Under the pieces are notes generated by a model. The model had not been told where the DNA came from and did no database searches. It was given only the letters and a program-made list of their open reading frames with translations. From NCBI GenBank assembly GCA_029238125.1, contig JAQWGQ010000025.1, positions 1-47,007 of the forward strand: 47,007 bases of DNA, read 5' to 3'. This document shows positions 9,039 to 16,488 of the stretch, one piece after another. A program made the position numbers and the translations under genes. Source of the DNA: Flavobacteriaceae bacterium. Lineage in GTDB: Bacteria; Bacteroidota; Bacteroidia; Flavobacteriales; Flavobacteriaceae. Numbering within the stretch: position 1 is the first letter of the stretch; each line of letters opens with the position of its first letter.

Positions 9039-10106
9039 ATGAATCTACGAAGCACCATATTACACCTTTTGTTTGTTTTGATATGGGCAGTGGCTAGTAG
9101 TCAGTATACTCCTATCATCAACAGTAACCGCCCAGGTTTAACTCAGGGTGCTTTTGCAGTTGCCCCTGGGGTTTATCAACTCGAATTTGGCACTTCTTAT
9201 CGGCAAGATCAATTTGTTTCCCTTGCCCAAGCCAAAAGTCAAGGTGCAGGTTTTACCCTTGATTTACGCACGGGCTTAATTTTACAAAATCTAGAACTGA
9301 TTTATCGAGTTGACTATCACAGTGACCAATTGGCATTCAACAATGCATCAGGACGGATAAGTAACACTAGAAAAGGCACCAAGCGGAATACCGTTGGATT
9401 TAAACTCTTGCTTTTTGATCCTTTTCGAAACGCAGATTGGTATAAAGTCAACACCAAAAGCTATAAAGCCAACAAAGGATTGCGTCTCATTGATTTAATC
9501 CCAGCAATATCAGTTTATTTTGGATCTGAACTGAGCTTTGGAAATATCTACCCATATGGGGAGCCATTCTCACCCATTTTTAATCTGACAACACCCGAAC
9601 TGAAACAAGATGAAATTTCTGGTGAGCTAATGCTGATTACGCAAAATCATTTTTTGAATAATTTTGTACTTGTCACCAATTGGGGCAGAAGATATTTGGG
9701 GAGCGCATACGAGCAAAATTATATGTCGAGTAGCTTGATGATTCCCATCAAAAAAAAATTGATGAGCTTTGTGGAACAAGTAAGTGTTAAAAATCAACTT
9801 TCTTCAGATATTTTTCTAACCGTAGGCGCGGTATATCTGTTCAATGAAAACCTCCAAGTTGATGCGTTTTTGAGTCACACCCTCAAAGACACACCCGCAA
9901 TGTTTTCTGCTGGAGTGGGAGTGTCTTATCGGGTAGATCGCTTTAATGATAGCGGGATTCCTTATGAAATCAAGCAACTCAGAAGACAACGAAAAAAGAA
10001 TCGTTTGGACCGAAAGATAAATGCTGAAAAACTAAAAGAGTTTAAAGACCGTGATCGTGAAAAACGCAAGGCAAAACGCAAACAAAAAAAGGCAGCAAAA
10101 AAATAA
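9039..10106 (+). CDS. Outer-membrane beta-barrel protein (MetA-pathway transporter-like) with basic C-terminal tail
   Basis: The 355-residue product has a signal peptide (cleavage probably near A-S-S-Q at residue 22), then S-N-R-P-G-L-T-Q-G-A-F-A-V-A-P-G-V-Y-Q-L-E-F-G, the opening typical of the putative phenol-degradation MetA/transporter barrel family in Bacteroidota. Alternating hydrophobic strands continue to about residue 305. The last 45-50 residues are unusual: almost entirely Lys, Arg, Glu and Asp, predicted helical, ending K-Q-K-K-A-A-K-K instead of an aromatic-terminated strand. Substrate is unknown. It lies four bases ahead of the next gene's start, suggesting co-transcription with the GNAT-like gene and perhaps mnmE. 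Confidence 0.75.
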   Translation: MNLRSTILHLLFVLIWAVASSQYTPIINSNRPGLTQGAFAVAPGVYQLEFGTSYRQDQFVSLAQAKSQGAGFTLDLRTGLILQNLELIYRVDYHSDQLAFNNASGRISNTRKGTKRNTVGFKLLLFDPFRNADWYKVNTKSYKANKGLRLIDLIPAISVYFGSELSFGNIYPYGEPFSPIFNLTTPELKQDEISGELMLITQNHFLNNFVLVTNWGRRYLGSAYEQNYMSSSLMIPIKKKLMSFVEQVSVKNQLSSDIFLTVGAVYLFNENLQVDAFLSHTLKDTPAMFSAGVGVSYRVDRFNDSGIPYEIKQLRRQRKKNRLDRKINAEKLKEFKDRDREKRKAKRKQKKAAKK

Positions 10107-10110
10107 AGTG

Positions 10111-11244
10111 ATGAGTGATTATGCCGTTTATGAAGTAAACTCCAAAAGAGAATATCATGCGTTTTTCTCTTTTCCGTTTACGCTGTACAAAAATTGTGAT
10201 CAATGGGTCCCACCCATTACCAATGAAGAAAAAGCCATTTTCAATCCGACTTCAAATCCTGTTTTTGAAAATGCGAAAGCCAAGCTATTTTTGGTGAAAA
10301 AAGGAAGGCAGGTCGTCGGTCGTATGGCAGCCATGATCAACTGGATTGAAGTTAAAGAGCAAGGAAAAACCAAAGTTCGTTTTGGATGGTACGATACCAT
10401 AGATGACATCGAAGTTAGTCGCTTACTTCTCGATGCTGTATATAATTGGGGAAAGCAAAACAACTTGACATATTTGGAAGGTCCCATGGGCTTTTCCAAT
10501 ATGGACAAAGCAGGATTGTTGGTGCAAGGGTATGAGTATATGAACACCATGATCACTTGGTATCATTACCCCTATCAAAAGCAACATCTCGAAACACTCG
10601 GCTTGGTTAAACAAGCAGAATGGGTGGAGTTTAAAATAAAAATTTTTAAAGCTGAAGATGCGCCTGAAAAGGTAAAAAAATACGCAGAACTTATCGCAAA
10701 ACGATATGAACTTAACTCCTTGGAATTTTCATCACGAAAAGAACTGATTCCATACGTTGACAAGATGTTTGACTTGCTCAACAAAACCTATGACAAACTG
10801 CAGTCTTTTGTGCCGATTCAGCCCTATCAGGTTGCACATTACAAGGAAAAATACTTTACTTACATCCATCCGAGGTTTATCAAGTGCGTAACGGATAAGT
10901 CGGGCAACCTCATTGCCTTTGCGATTACAATGCCATCATTTTCAGAAGCCCTTAAAAAAGTAAATGGCTCCCTTTACCCTTTTGGATTCCTTCATATTTT
11001 GCGTGCACTGAAAAAAAACGATAAGGCCTCTTTCTATTTGATCGGAATTGACCCTGCTTATCAAAACAAAGGCGTAACCGCTATTTTGTTTGATGCCATC
11101 CAAAAGATGTTTAACGACCAAGGCATAACCGACGTGGAAACAAATCCTGAACTCGAAGAAAACAGTGCGATACAACTGATGTGGAAAAACTACGAGAACG
11201 AACTCCACAAGCGTAGACGAACCTATCGAAAAGCCATCAGCTAG
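10111..11244 (+). CDS. GNAT-like acyltransferase domain protein
   Basis: The frame could extend to 10051, but that would overlap the preceding gene with a lysine-rich out-of-frame copy. The ATG at 10111 gives 377 residues beginning M-S-D-Y-A-V-Y-E-V, four bases after the upstream stop. The C-terminal third resembles a GNAT acetyltransferase: the strand Y-L-I-G-I-D-P-A-Y-Q-N-K-G-V-T is the acyl-CoA pyrophosphate-binding motif A (Q-x-x-G-x type), followed by a helix. The N-terminal part is a conserved Bacteroidota extension, with L-E-G-P-M-G-F-S-N-M-D near residue 125. It is probably cytoplasmic; the substrate is unknown. Assignment is solid for the fold and weak for function. Confidence 0.8.
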   Translation: MSDYAVYEVNSKREYHAFFSFPFTLYKNCDQWVPPITNEEKAIFNPTSNPVFENAKAKLFLVKKGRQVVGRMAAMINWIEVKEQGKTKVRFGWYDTIDDIEVSRLLLDAVYNWGKQNNLTYLEGPMGFSNMDKAGLLVQGYEYMNTMITWYHYPYQKQHLETLGLVKQAEWVEFKIKIFKAEDAPEKVKKYAELIAKRYELNSLEFSSRKELIPYVDKMFDLLNKTYDKLQSFVPIQPYQVAHYKEKYFTYIHPRFIKCVTDKSGNLIAFAITMPSFSEALKKVNGSLYPFGFLHILRALKKNDKASFYLIGIDPAYQNKGVTAILFDAIQKMFNDQGITDVETNPELEENSAIQLMWKNYENELHKRRRTYRKAIS

Positions 11245-11255
11245 TTTTTGTTTTT

Positions 11256-11263
11256 TACTTTTG
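11256..11263 (+). promoter_or_regulatory. Candidate -7 box before mnmE
   Basis: TACTTTTG fits TAnnTTTG and ends four bases before the mnmE ATG, much like the box at 9026. There is no TTG at a convincing -33 distance, so confidence is low. Confidence 0.25.
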
Positions 11264-11267
11264 CCAA

Positions 11268-12638
11268 ATGCAAAATGATACAACAACGATTGTGGCTAAT
11301 GCTACAGCTCCCGGAACGGCTGCGATAGCGGTTGTTCGACTCTCTGGTAGCAAAGCGACTTCGATTGCTGACAAGGTGTTTCGTTCTGTGCATGACAAAG
11401 TCCTTTCTAAGCAAAAATCACATACCATTCATCTCGGCCATATCGTAAAAGGGAATCAAACCCTTGACGAGGTACTTGTCAGTTTGTTTAAGGGTCCTAA
11501 TTCGTATACGGGTGAGGATGTCGTGGAGATTTCTTGTCACGGATCGACATACATTCAACAGCAACTCATTCAATTGCTACTAAACGAAGGAGCCCAACTG
11601 GCAGAGCCCGGTGAATTTACGCTACGAGCTTTTATCAATGGTAAAATGGACTTGACACAGGCGGAAGCTGTAGCAGATCTCATTGCCAGTGAAGGGGAAG
11701 CAGCACACCGTGTCGCCATCCAGCAACTGCGTGGGGGCATCTCCAACCAGCTGGAACAATTGAGAGAACAGCTTGTGAATTTTGCATCTTTGGTCGAGCT
11801 TGAACTCGATTTTAGCGAAGAAGATGTGGACTTTGCAGATCGTGAAGCGCTTGACAAACTCTTGCATCAAACCCAAGATACCATCAAATCACTAATTGAC
11901 TCGTTCAGCGTGGGCAACGCCATGAAACAGGGAGTTCCAGTTGCCATAGCTGGAAAACCAAATGCAGGAAAGTCTTCCTTGCTCAATGCCCTCGCTCAAG
12001 ATGAGAAAGCGATTGTTTCTGAAATTGCAGGAACAACCCGTGACAGTATTGAAGATACCGTTTCAATAGACGGCATACAGTTTCGATTTATCGATACTGC
12101 AGGTCTTCGAGAAACCAAAGACACCATTGAGGCCATCGGTGTAGAAAAAGCGAGGACTAAAATTTCGGATGCCCAAATCCTTCTCTATGTGGTTGACCCT
12201 TCTACGATGACGGTTGCGGAAATCAGTACAGAGGTCAATGCATTACAACATCAAAATCCATTGGTGTTGATAAACAAATCTGATCTGCACAATGTGGACA
12301 AACTCCACAAGCAAACGCAAGAACTAGAAAACTTGGATTCGCTACTGATCTCCGCAGAAACTGGACTCGGACTGGATAAACTTTGCCAGCATCTTGTTCA
12401 GCTTGTCAAACACACCAACTACGATACGATTGTGAGTAACAGTCGTCACCACAACGAACTTCAGCAAACGCTTACAGCCATTCTCGCTGTCCGAGAGGGA
12501 TTAGCGAATGGCTTAACAGGTGATTTGTTGGCGGTGGATTTACGAACAGCGTTACATCACTTGGGAATGCTCACTGGCTCGATTTCGTCCGATGAATTGC
12601 TCGGAAATATCTTTGCGAATTTTTGTATTGGGAAATAA
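11268..12638 (+). CDS. mnmE: tRNA uridine-5-carboxymethylaminomethyl(34) synthesis GTPase MnmE
   Basis: MnmE works with MnmG to modify U34 of several tRNAs. The 456-residue protein has the N-terminal tetrahydrofolate-binding domain (T-I-V-A-N-A-T-A-P-G-T-A-A-I), a helical domain, an inserted G domain with G1 G-K-P-N-A-G-K-S-S at about 228, G2 G-T-T-R-D near 254, G3 D-T-A-G near 275 and G4 N-K-S-D near 336, and the C-terminal F-C-I-G-K with the conserved Cys453. Length is normal, so the gene is intact. Its last 18 bases form one copy of the direct repeat that bounds the downstream island; integration has kept a functional ending. Confidence 0.97.
   Translation: MQNDTTTIVANATAPGTAAIAVVRLSGSKATSIADKVFRSVHDKVLSKQKSHTIHLGHIVKGNQTLDEVLVSLFKGPNSYTGEDVVEISCHGSTYIQQQLIQLLLNEGAQLAEPGEFTLRAFINGKMDLTQAEAVADLIASEGEAAHRVAIQQLRGGISNQLEQLREQLVNFASLVELELDFSEEDVDFADREALDKLLHQTQDTIKSLIDSFSVGNAMKQGVPVAIAGKPNAGKSSLLNALAQDEKAIVSEIAGTTRDSIEDTVSIDGIQFRFIDTAGLRETKDTIEAIGVEKARTKISDAQILLYVVDPSTMTVAEISTEVNALQHQNPLVLINKSDLHNVDKLHKQTQELENLDSLLISAETGLGLDKLCQHLVQLVKHTNYDTIVSNSRHHNELQQTLTAILAVREGLANGLTGDLLAVDLRTALHHLGMLTGSISSDELLGNIFANFCIGK
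12621..12638 (+). repeat. Left attachment site (attL), within mnmE
   Basis: TTTTGTATTGGGAAATAA is the last six codons of mnmE (Phe-Cys-Ile-Gly-Lys-stop). It matches 17510-17527 at 15 of 18 positions in direct orientation. Confidence 0.78.
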
Positions 12639-12766
12639 GGCGACTCCTGTAAAAGCCGTGCCAAACTACTCATTTTAATTTTTTCCCTTCTTAAATTGTG
12701 TTGAAAAGTGTCACTATTGTGACATAAGATTCTGTTTAAAAATCGTGTATTTACCCATAATTTTAT

Positions 12767-12783
12767 TTACAAATCGTTGACAT
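12767..12783 (+). repeat. 17-bp direct repeat, left copy (putative integrase arm site)
   Basis: TTACAAATCGTTGACAT matches 17445-17461 at 16 of 17 positions in the same orientation. The copies sit about 130 bases inside the left end and about 50 bases inside the right end, the arrangement expected for recombinase arm-binding sites. Confidence 0.6.
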
Positions 12784-12825
12784 GCGAAACTATGTCAATG
12801 AAATGTCAATGAAAATCATTGACAT
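12774..12825. promoter_or_regulatory. Four-copy 10-bp motif cluster upstream of the integrase
   Basis: ATGTCAATGA occurs at 12792-12801 and 12803-12812, its exact complement TCATTGACAT at 12816-12825, and a 9 of 10 complement TCGTTGACAT at 12774-12783. The 12803-12825 pair is a perfect inverted repeat with a three-base spacer. The cluster ends 19 bases before the integrase ATG, so it could bind the integrase, an excisionase or a repressor controlling int. Confidence 0.6.
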
Positions 12826-12844
12826 CTAAATAAATATTTTTAAA

Positions 12845-14026
12845 ATGAGAATAGTAAAAAAAGCCTCGTATTATAAGTCTAGAGGCAAATTTGTAATTAA
12901 AGATTTCCGAAACGGAAAAAGTATCACAATTACTCAAAGTGAAGTATTTCACCAAGGCGATGAATTAACTGTAAAACAGAAAAGAGAAAATATAGCTAAT
13001 GAAAAGTCTGTTAAAGCACGTGTAGACTCTTTAAATAAACAAAGAGAGGATTCGTTCGCAGGATTGAATAATAATGACTTAAAACACATTAGATTCAACG
13101 ATTGGGTAAATAAAATGATAGATAAAAGAGTCTTGGAGGCCGGTGATAGAGATATCACAAGAACTATTGCAAAATACAATGCAGTAAAAAAAAAGTTTAA
13201 TGACTTTTTGATAGAAAATGGATATGAATCCAATATTTGGTTGCACGATATAACACTAGATATCAGTGAGGATTTTTTGACTTGGCTTAAGAATTATAAT
13301 CCAAACGTAAGGGGGCGGTTAAAAAGTTCAACTATATATGGTTATTTTAAACATTATAAATACATAATAGCGAGGGCTGTAAAAAAAAGATATCTAGATT
13401 CATATAGGGTGGATGTTGACTTACCCAAATTCACCTCTAAGCAAAGAGAAGGTCTTACAATTGAGGAAATAAATAATCTAGAAAGAACTCCATTTGATGT
13501 AACGACTGCAAGATTGTTTTTCCTATTTAGCTGTTACAGTGGCATCCCTTTCAAAGAAGCGCAAAATTTAAAGTTTAGGGATTTTAATAAGTATGAGGAT
13601 GGATATATGATGGTTTACAAACGAAATAAAACCCAAAAGTATATTAAAGTTGCAGTCAATGAAAAAGCTTTATCATACTATAAAGAAGCAAAACGTTTAT
13701 ATTTTAAAAACATAAATAGTAACGTATTTCCAAACTTAAATTATTCAGGAAATTTAAATCATAAAATTCAAGATTGGGTAAATAGGGCGAATATTAATAA
13801 GAAGATTACTCCTCACTCAGCTAGGGCAAGTTTTGCTTTGAATTTATATAGGGCTTCAAAAGACCCAAAACTTGTTCAAGAGTCTCTAGGGCATGAAGAT
13901 TACAAAACAACTCAGCGCTATGTAAACGCTGCAATGGAGTGTCAAATTAATGGTGCGAAAACTTTCAATAATTGGGTTAATTCTAAAGAAAAAGAAACAA
14001 AAATTATCCACTTAAGTAGTGTATAA
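12845..14026 (+). CDS. Tyrosine recombinase (island integrase) lacking Arg I
   Basis: This 393-residue protein has an N-terminal arm-binding/SAM-like region (about 80-180) and a C-terminal phage-integrase catalytic domain (about 200-370). Box II has H324-S-A-R327, then L-G-H350, and the nucleophile Tyr359 in T-Q-R-Y-V-N. The Arg of box I is missing: the usual T-G-L-R-x-x-D/E reads S-G-I-P235-F-K-E. IntDOT of CTnDOT also lacks this Arg, so loss does not by itself mean inactivity. The gene is transcribed inward from attL and is preceded by the four-copy motif cluster. Codon use is A/T-rich, unlike mnmE. It very likely catalyses integration and excision at the mnmE repeat. Confidence 0.93.
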   Translation: MRIVKKASYYKSRGKFVIKDFRNGKSITITQSEVFHQGDELTVKQKRENIANEKSVKARVDSLNKQREDSFAGLNNNDLKHIRFNDWVNKMIDKRVLEAGDRDITRTIAKYNAVKKKFNDFLIENGYESNIWLHDITLDISEDFLTWLKNYNPNVRGRLKSSTIYGYFKHYKYIIARAVKKRYLDSYRVDVDLPKFTSKQREGLTIEEINNLERTPFDVTTARLFFLFSCYSGIPFKEAQNLKFRDFNKYEDGYMMVYKRNKTQKYIKVAVNEKALSYYKEAKRLYFKNINSNVFPNLNYSGNLNHKIQDWVNRANINKKITPHSARASFALNLYRASKDPKLVQESLGHEDYKTTQRYVNAAMECQINGAKTFNNWVNSKEKETKIIHLSSV

Positions 14027-14177
14027 TTATACTTTGAAATGAAAATTTTTTTTCTAATTAAAAATTAATTTTAAACTTTAAATAATTCTTTTAATTTACT
14101 GTAAATTAGTAAGATACGTGTTGAAAACTTACGCAATAATTAATTGCAATACATACAAAAACTACTAATATTTGCAA

Positions 14178-14192
14178 TGTGGAAAGTCCACA
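14178..14192. promoter_or_regulatory. Inverted repeat upstream of the HTH gene
   Basis: TGTGGA-AAG-TCCACA is a perfect 6-bp inverted repeat with a three-base spacer, 29 bases before the ATG of the HTH gene. It stands out in very A+T-rich sequence and could be an operator used for autoregulation. The rest of 14027-14221 is A+T-rich spacer with no gene. Confidence 0.4.
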
Positions 14193-14221
14193 ATTATATT
14201 TCATTAATTTAAAAATTAGAT

Positions 14222-14683
14222 ATGAACACTGTTATTAAAAATCCAATTGAACCTAACTCATTTTATACATTAAAAAGTGTTGCGGCGCAATTGGAAATGG
14301 ATGTTAAGTCTGTAAGGTTTTTAATTAAGGAAGGTAAACTAAAATCTGTATGTCCAAACGGAAAAACAATGTATGTTATGGGCGCTGACCTTATTTATTT
14401 CTTTTTTCGAAATAATGAAAATAGACATAAAACAAGACAGGAGATACTTGAAGAATATTACCTTCCTTTATACAGAACCTTGCGTTGGGATTATCAAATC
14501 CAACGTGATTATCAATCTTTTGAAGCTTCTGAAAAGGCTAATGATGTCTTAAATCAAAATAATGCAGAGAGACAACGCTTAGAACTTGAAGCCCAAAAAT
14601 GGATTCATCCCATTGATACTGATGGAAGTGAATCAAAAGAGGATTACAACGATGGTTATGAAAAGGTCAAAGTCCCGTTCTAA
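14222..14683 (+). CDS. Helix-turn-helix protein, excisionase-like
   Basis: The 153-residue product has an N-terminal winged-helix/MerR-type HTH (about residues 13-60): Y-T-L-K-S-V-A-A-Q-L-E-M-D-V-K-S-V-R-F-L and then I-K-E-G-K-L-K-S. This is the layout of the HTH_17/excisionase family. The rest is a charged helical tail ending in acidic residues. Excisionases (recombination directionality factors) are usually encoded next to their integrase, as here, and bend DNA near att sites. An alternative is a transcriptional regulator of the island. A strong terminator follows at 14716-14745, so the gene is transcribed separately from the HUH gene. Confidence 0.7.
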   Translation: MNTVIKNPIEPNSFYTLKSVAAQLEMDVKSVRFLIKEGKLKSVCPNGKTMYVMGADLIYFFFRNNENRHKTRQEILEEYYLPLYRTLRWDYQIQRDYQSFEASEKANDVLNQNNAERQRLELEAQKWIHPIDTDGSESKEDYNDGYEKVKVPF

Positions 14684-14715
14684 CTAAGTAATTCACAAGA
14701 AACAATGAAAAAATT

Positions 14716-14745
14716 AAAAGCCCCGATTTCGGGGCTTTTTGTTTG
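14716..14745 (+). terminator. Intrinsic terminator after the HTH gene
   Basis: AAAAGCCCCGA (14716-14726) pairs perfectly with TCGGGGCTTTT (14729-14739) across a two-base centre, followed by T-rich sequence. The G+C-rich stem inside A+T-rich DNA is a textbook rho-independent terminator; the A-tract on the left may let it act in both directions. Confidence 0.9.
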
Positions 14746-14830
14746 CAAACATTTTAGTAAAAATAAATCTACCTAACGTTTTCATAGTTTTCACAGTCTT
14801 AAATTATGATATAAAGTATAGTAATTATGG

Positions 14831-14895
14831 CACAATAAGCTTCTTGTGAATGGACATAAATTTGACATGTTCAAAGAAGGAACATAGACATTCAC
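14831..14895. other. Nested inverted repeats upstream of the HUH gene (candidate origin)
   Basis: Three inverted pairs overlap here: CACAA 14831-14835 with TTGTG 14844-14848; GTGAATG 14846-14852 with CATTCAC 14889-14895; and inside the latter ATGTTC 14867-14872 with GAACAT 14880-14885. The region ends 32 bases before the ATG of the HUH Rep-like gene. HUH enzymes nick near hairpins next to their own genes, so this is a candidate oriV or oriT. Function is inferred from position and structure only. Confidence 0.45.
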
Positions 14896-14927
14896 ATTAA
14901 TTATATACAAGATAAAATACATTGATA

Positions 14928-15335
14928 ATGAAAGGGATGATTAAAGACAGTTTTGCCTTAGAATTATCAAAGTTTGCAAAATGGAATTACACAACTGTAA
15001 TAAGACCTCACTATAAGATTTCTGACTCTTTTGTTAATAAAGTTGAAAGCTTAATATCTCTTAAGGGAATAAAGGCCCTATTCTACATATTTGAGAGTGA
15101 CCCTCACCCCTACGATGGGTATTCATTTCTAAACAACAGACATGTTCATATTATGATGCAATGGGATAGTAGATATGGAATAATTAGTAGGGATAAAATA
15201 TATAAGACCATGAGAGTTTCTGAGAGGGCTGTTAGAGATGTTCAAGCAATTAAAAACAAAGAGAGTTTATCTTACTATTTAATTAAGTCTATAAGGCAAG
15301 AAAAAACAATTTATAATTTGATGACAAATGATTAA
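14928..15335 (+). CDS. Minimal HUH-endonuclease (Rep/relaxase-like) protein
   Basis: A single domain of 135 residues from ATG 14928 (TTG 14922 and ATG 14937 are alternatives). The three Rep motifs occur in order: motif I-like strand W-N-Y-T-T-V (19-24); motif II R-H72-V-H74-I-M-M, a metal-binding HUH pair; and motif III S-Y-Y117-L-I-K120, a YxxK with candidate catalytic Tyr. The 43-residue spacing from HUH to Tyr is like that of plasmid and CRESS-type Rep domains. There is no helicase domain. Such enzymes nick one strand and attach to the 5' end to start rolling-circle replication or mobilisation. It shares eight bases with the next gene. Assignment is by motif, not by recognised family. Confidence 0.6.
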   Translation: MKGMIKDSFALELSKFAKWNYTTVIRPHYKISDSFVNKVESLISLKGIKALFYIFESDPHPYDGYSFLNNRHVHIMMQWDSRYGIISRDKIYKTMRVSERAVRDVQAIKNKESLSYYLIKSIRQEKTIYNLMTND

Positions 15336-15576
15336 GTATAACAAACAATTAACTATTAAAATATCGGATGAGTTTAATGAATTATTAGAGTGTATTTGGC
15401 GAAACTCTAAAGTAAGAGATGTTGTAAATAATGTAGATTCAAAATCTTCACTACTGCGAAACTCAGTGCTTCATGTAGCAGAATCACAGTACCCCTATAT
15501 ACTTCAACATTGGAAAAACTGTCCTGAAGTTATTGAGTATGAAAGTCAAAATGAAGGCTTTATTTCAAATTTCTAG
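15328..15576 (+). CDS. Small ribbon-helix-helix-like DNA-binding protein
   Basis: The ATG lies inside the last codons of the HUH gene (ATGATTAA overlap), so the two are translationally coupled. The 82-residue product reads as an RHH fold: a basic strand K-Q-L-T-I-K-I-S, a first helix D-E-F-N-E-L-L-E-C-I-W-R-N, and after a longer than usual loop a second helix S-K-S-S-L-L-R-N-S-V-L-H-V-A-E. RHH proteins commonly accompany relaxases or Rep proteins as nicking accessories and autorepressors. The fold is inferred by eye; no close family is recognised. The tail after residue 56 is unassigned. Confidence 0.6.
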   Translation: MIKYNKQLTIKISDEFNELLECIWRNSKVRDVVNNVDSKSSLLRNSVLHVAESQYPYILQHWKNCPEVIEYESQNEGFISNF

Positions 15577-15588
15577 AATAATTATTCT
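15575..15588. repeat. 14-bp perfect palindrome at the end of the RHH gene
   Basis: AGAATAATTATTCT is self-complementary and overlaps the TAG stop at 15574-15576. It is A+T-rich and weak as a hairpin; it may be a binding site or chance. The spacer to 15685 shows nothing else. Confidence 0.3.
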
Positions 15589-15685
15589 TAAAGTGCTAAT
15601 CAAAAACCAACAAATAACAACACTGTAAAAAGGGGTTTCAATATTCAAGTATCTTTTTTAAATTAGTACCACTAAAAAAAATACG

Positions 15686-16405
15686 ATGAAGAAACTATTA
15701 CTCTTATTATTGATTGCGCCTGTTTTGGGTTTTGGGCAAGTGCTTACTGATGTTTTTTATGTTTGGCAAAAATATGATGAAATCAATCCACACTCACCAG
15801 TTCTAGCTAACGCAAGTGAAGAATATTTTTTTGTCGTACCAGATGACAAAATTTGGGTAATCAATTTTGTTCAACAATATAGTTTCAATGACTCCGATGA
15901 AATATGGGTACGAAATGATTACAGTTCTCAAAATAATAATAATTTTATTATGTTAGATATACATTCAAACCCAACAATTAATGGTGATTTTAATTCATTA
16001 AACGATTACAGTGGTGGGGTTAAAATGAAAATGGTTTATTTTCTTGGTGATTTCATACCGTCGGGAACAAAGTTTTATTATGAAACGGTTTTTTATAAAG
16101 GGAAAGCCCTTTTAAGTATTCTTGAATACTCGTTAGACGGCAACTCTCTTTCATACAACGAACCTGAAACCATTAAGAATGACTCTAATACACCTGTACT
16201 ATTTCCTAACCCAACCTCATCTCTATTAGCACTAAACAGCGATAAAGAGTACGACATAGAGGTATACGATATGGCAGGGAATAAAGTAATGGCACTTACA
16301 GGAAACACGATTGATATGTCTCACCTATCTTCTGCTACATACATTGTAAAAGCACTTGATAAAGTAAAGAATGAAGAAGTGAGTTATAAGGTTGTGAAGA
16401 ATTAA
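15686..16405 (+). CDS. T9SS-sorted secreted protein, island cargo
   Basis: The 239-residue product has a clear signal peptide (M-K-K-L-L-L-L-L-L-I-A-P-V-L-G-F-G-Q). A middle region of about 140 residues, rich in aromatic and polar residues, is of no family I recognise. The C-terminal type A sorting domain (about 165-239) reads L-F-P-N-P-T-S-S, then Y-D-M-A-G-N-K-V, then S-A-T-Y-I-V-K and a V-V-K-N end. It would be exported by Sec and then carried across the outer membrane by the type IX system, being released or anchored at the surface. Its presence on a small mobile island indicates that the element depends on a T9SS-bearing host. Function of the mature domain is unknown. Confidence 0.85.
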   Translation: MKKLLLLLLIAPVLGFGQVLTDVFYVWQKYDEINPHSPVLANASEEYFFVVPDDKIWVINFVQQYSFNDSDEIWVRNDYSSQNNNNFIMLDIHSNPTINGDFNSLNDYSGGVKMKMVYFLGDFIPSGTKFYYETVFYKGKALLSILEYSLDGNSLSYNEPETIKNDSNTPVLFPNPTSSLLALNSDKEYDIEVYDMAGNKVMALTGNTIDMSHLSSATYIVKALDKVKNEEVSYKVVKN

Positions 16406-16424
16406 TATACTAGGGTAATAAATT

Positions 16425-16466
16425 AAAAAGCCCCTATCCAAATCAGATAAGGGCAATCATTTTTTA
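16425..16466. terminator. Bidirectional terminator between convergent cargo genes
   Basis: GCCCCTATC (16430-16438) pairs with GATAAGGGC (16446-16454) with one mismatch across a seven-base loop. An A-run precedes and a T-run follows, so it can terminate the gene ending at 16405 and the minus gene ending at 16489. Confidence 0.75.
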
Positions 16467-16488
16467 AGTGATGTCAACAATTAGTTAA

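Noticed and set aside
10051-10110. N-terminal extension of the GNAT-like gene
   Set aside because: It overlaps the basic tail of the preceding gene out of frame, and its lysine-rich residues only reflect the A-rich DNA. The ATG at 10111 starts right after the upstream stop.
14928-15335. IS200/IS605-type Y1 transposase
   Set aside because: It has an HUH pair, but the surrounding sequence, the YxxK motif and the coupled RHH gene fit a Rep/relaxase domain better. No left-end or right-end hairpins of an IS200 element or tnpB gene are present.
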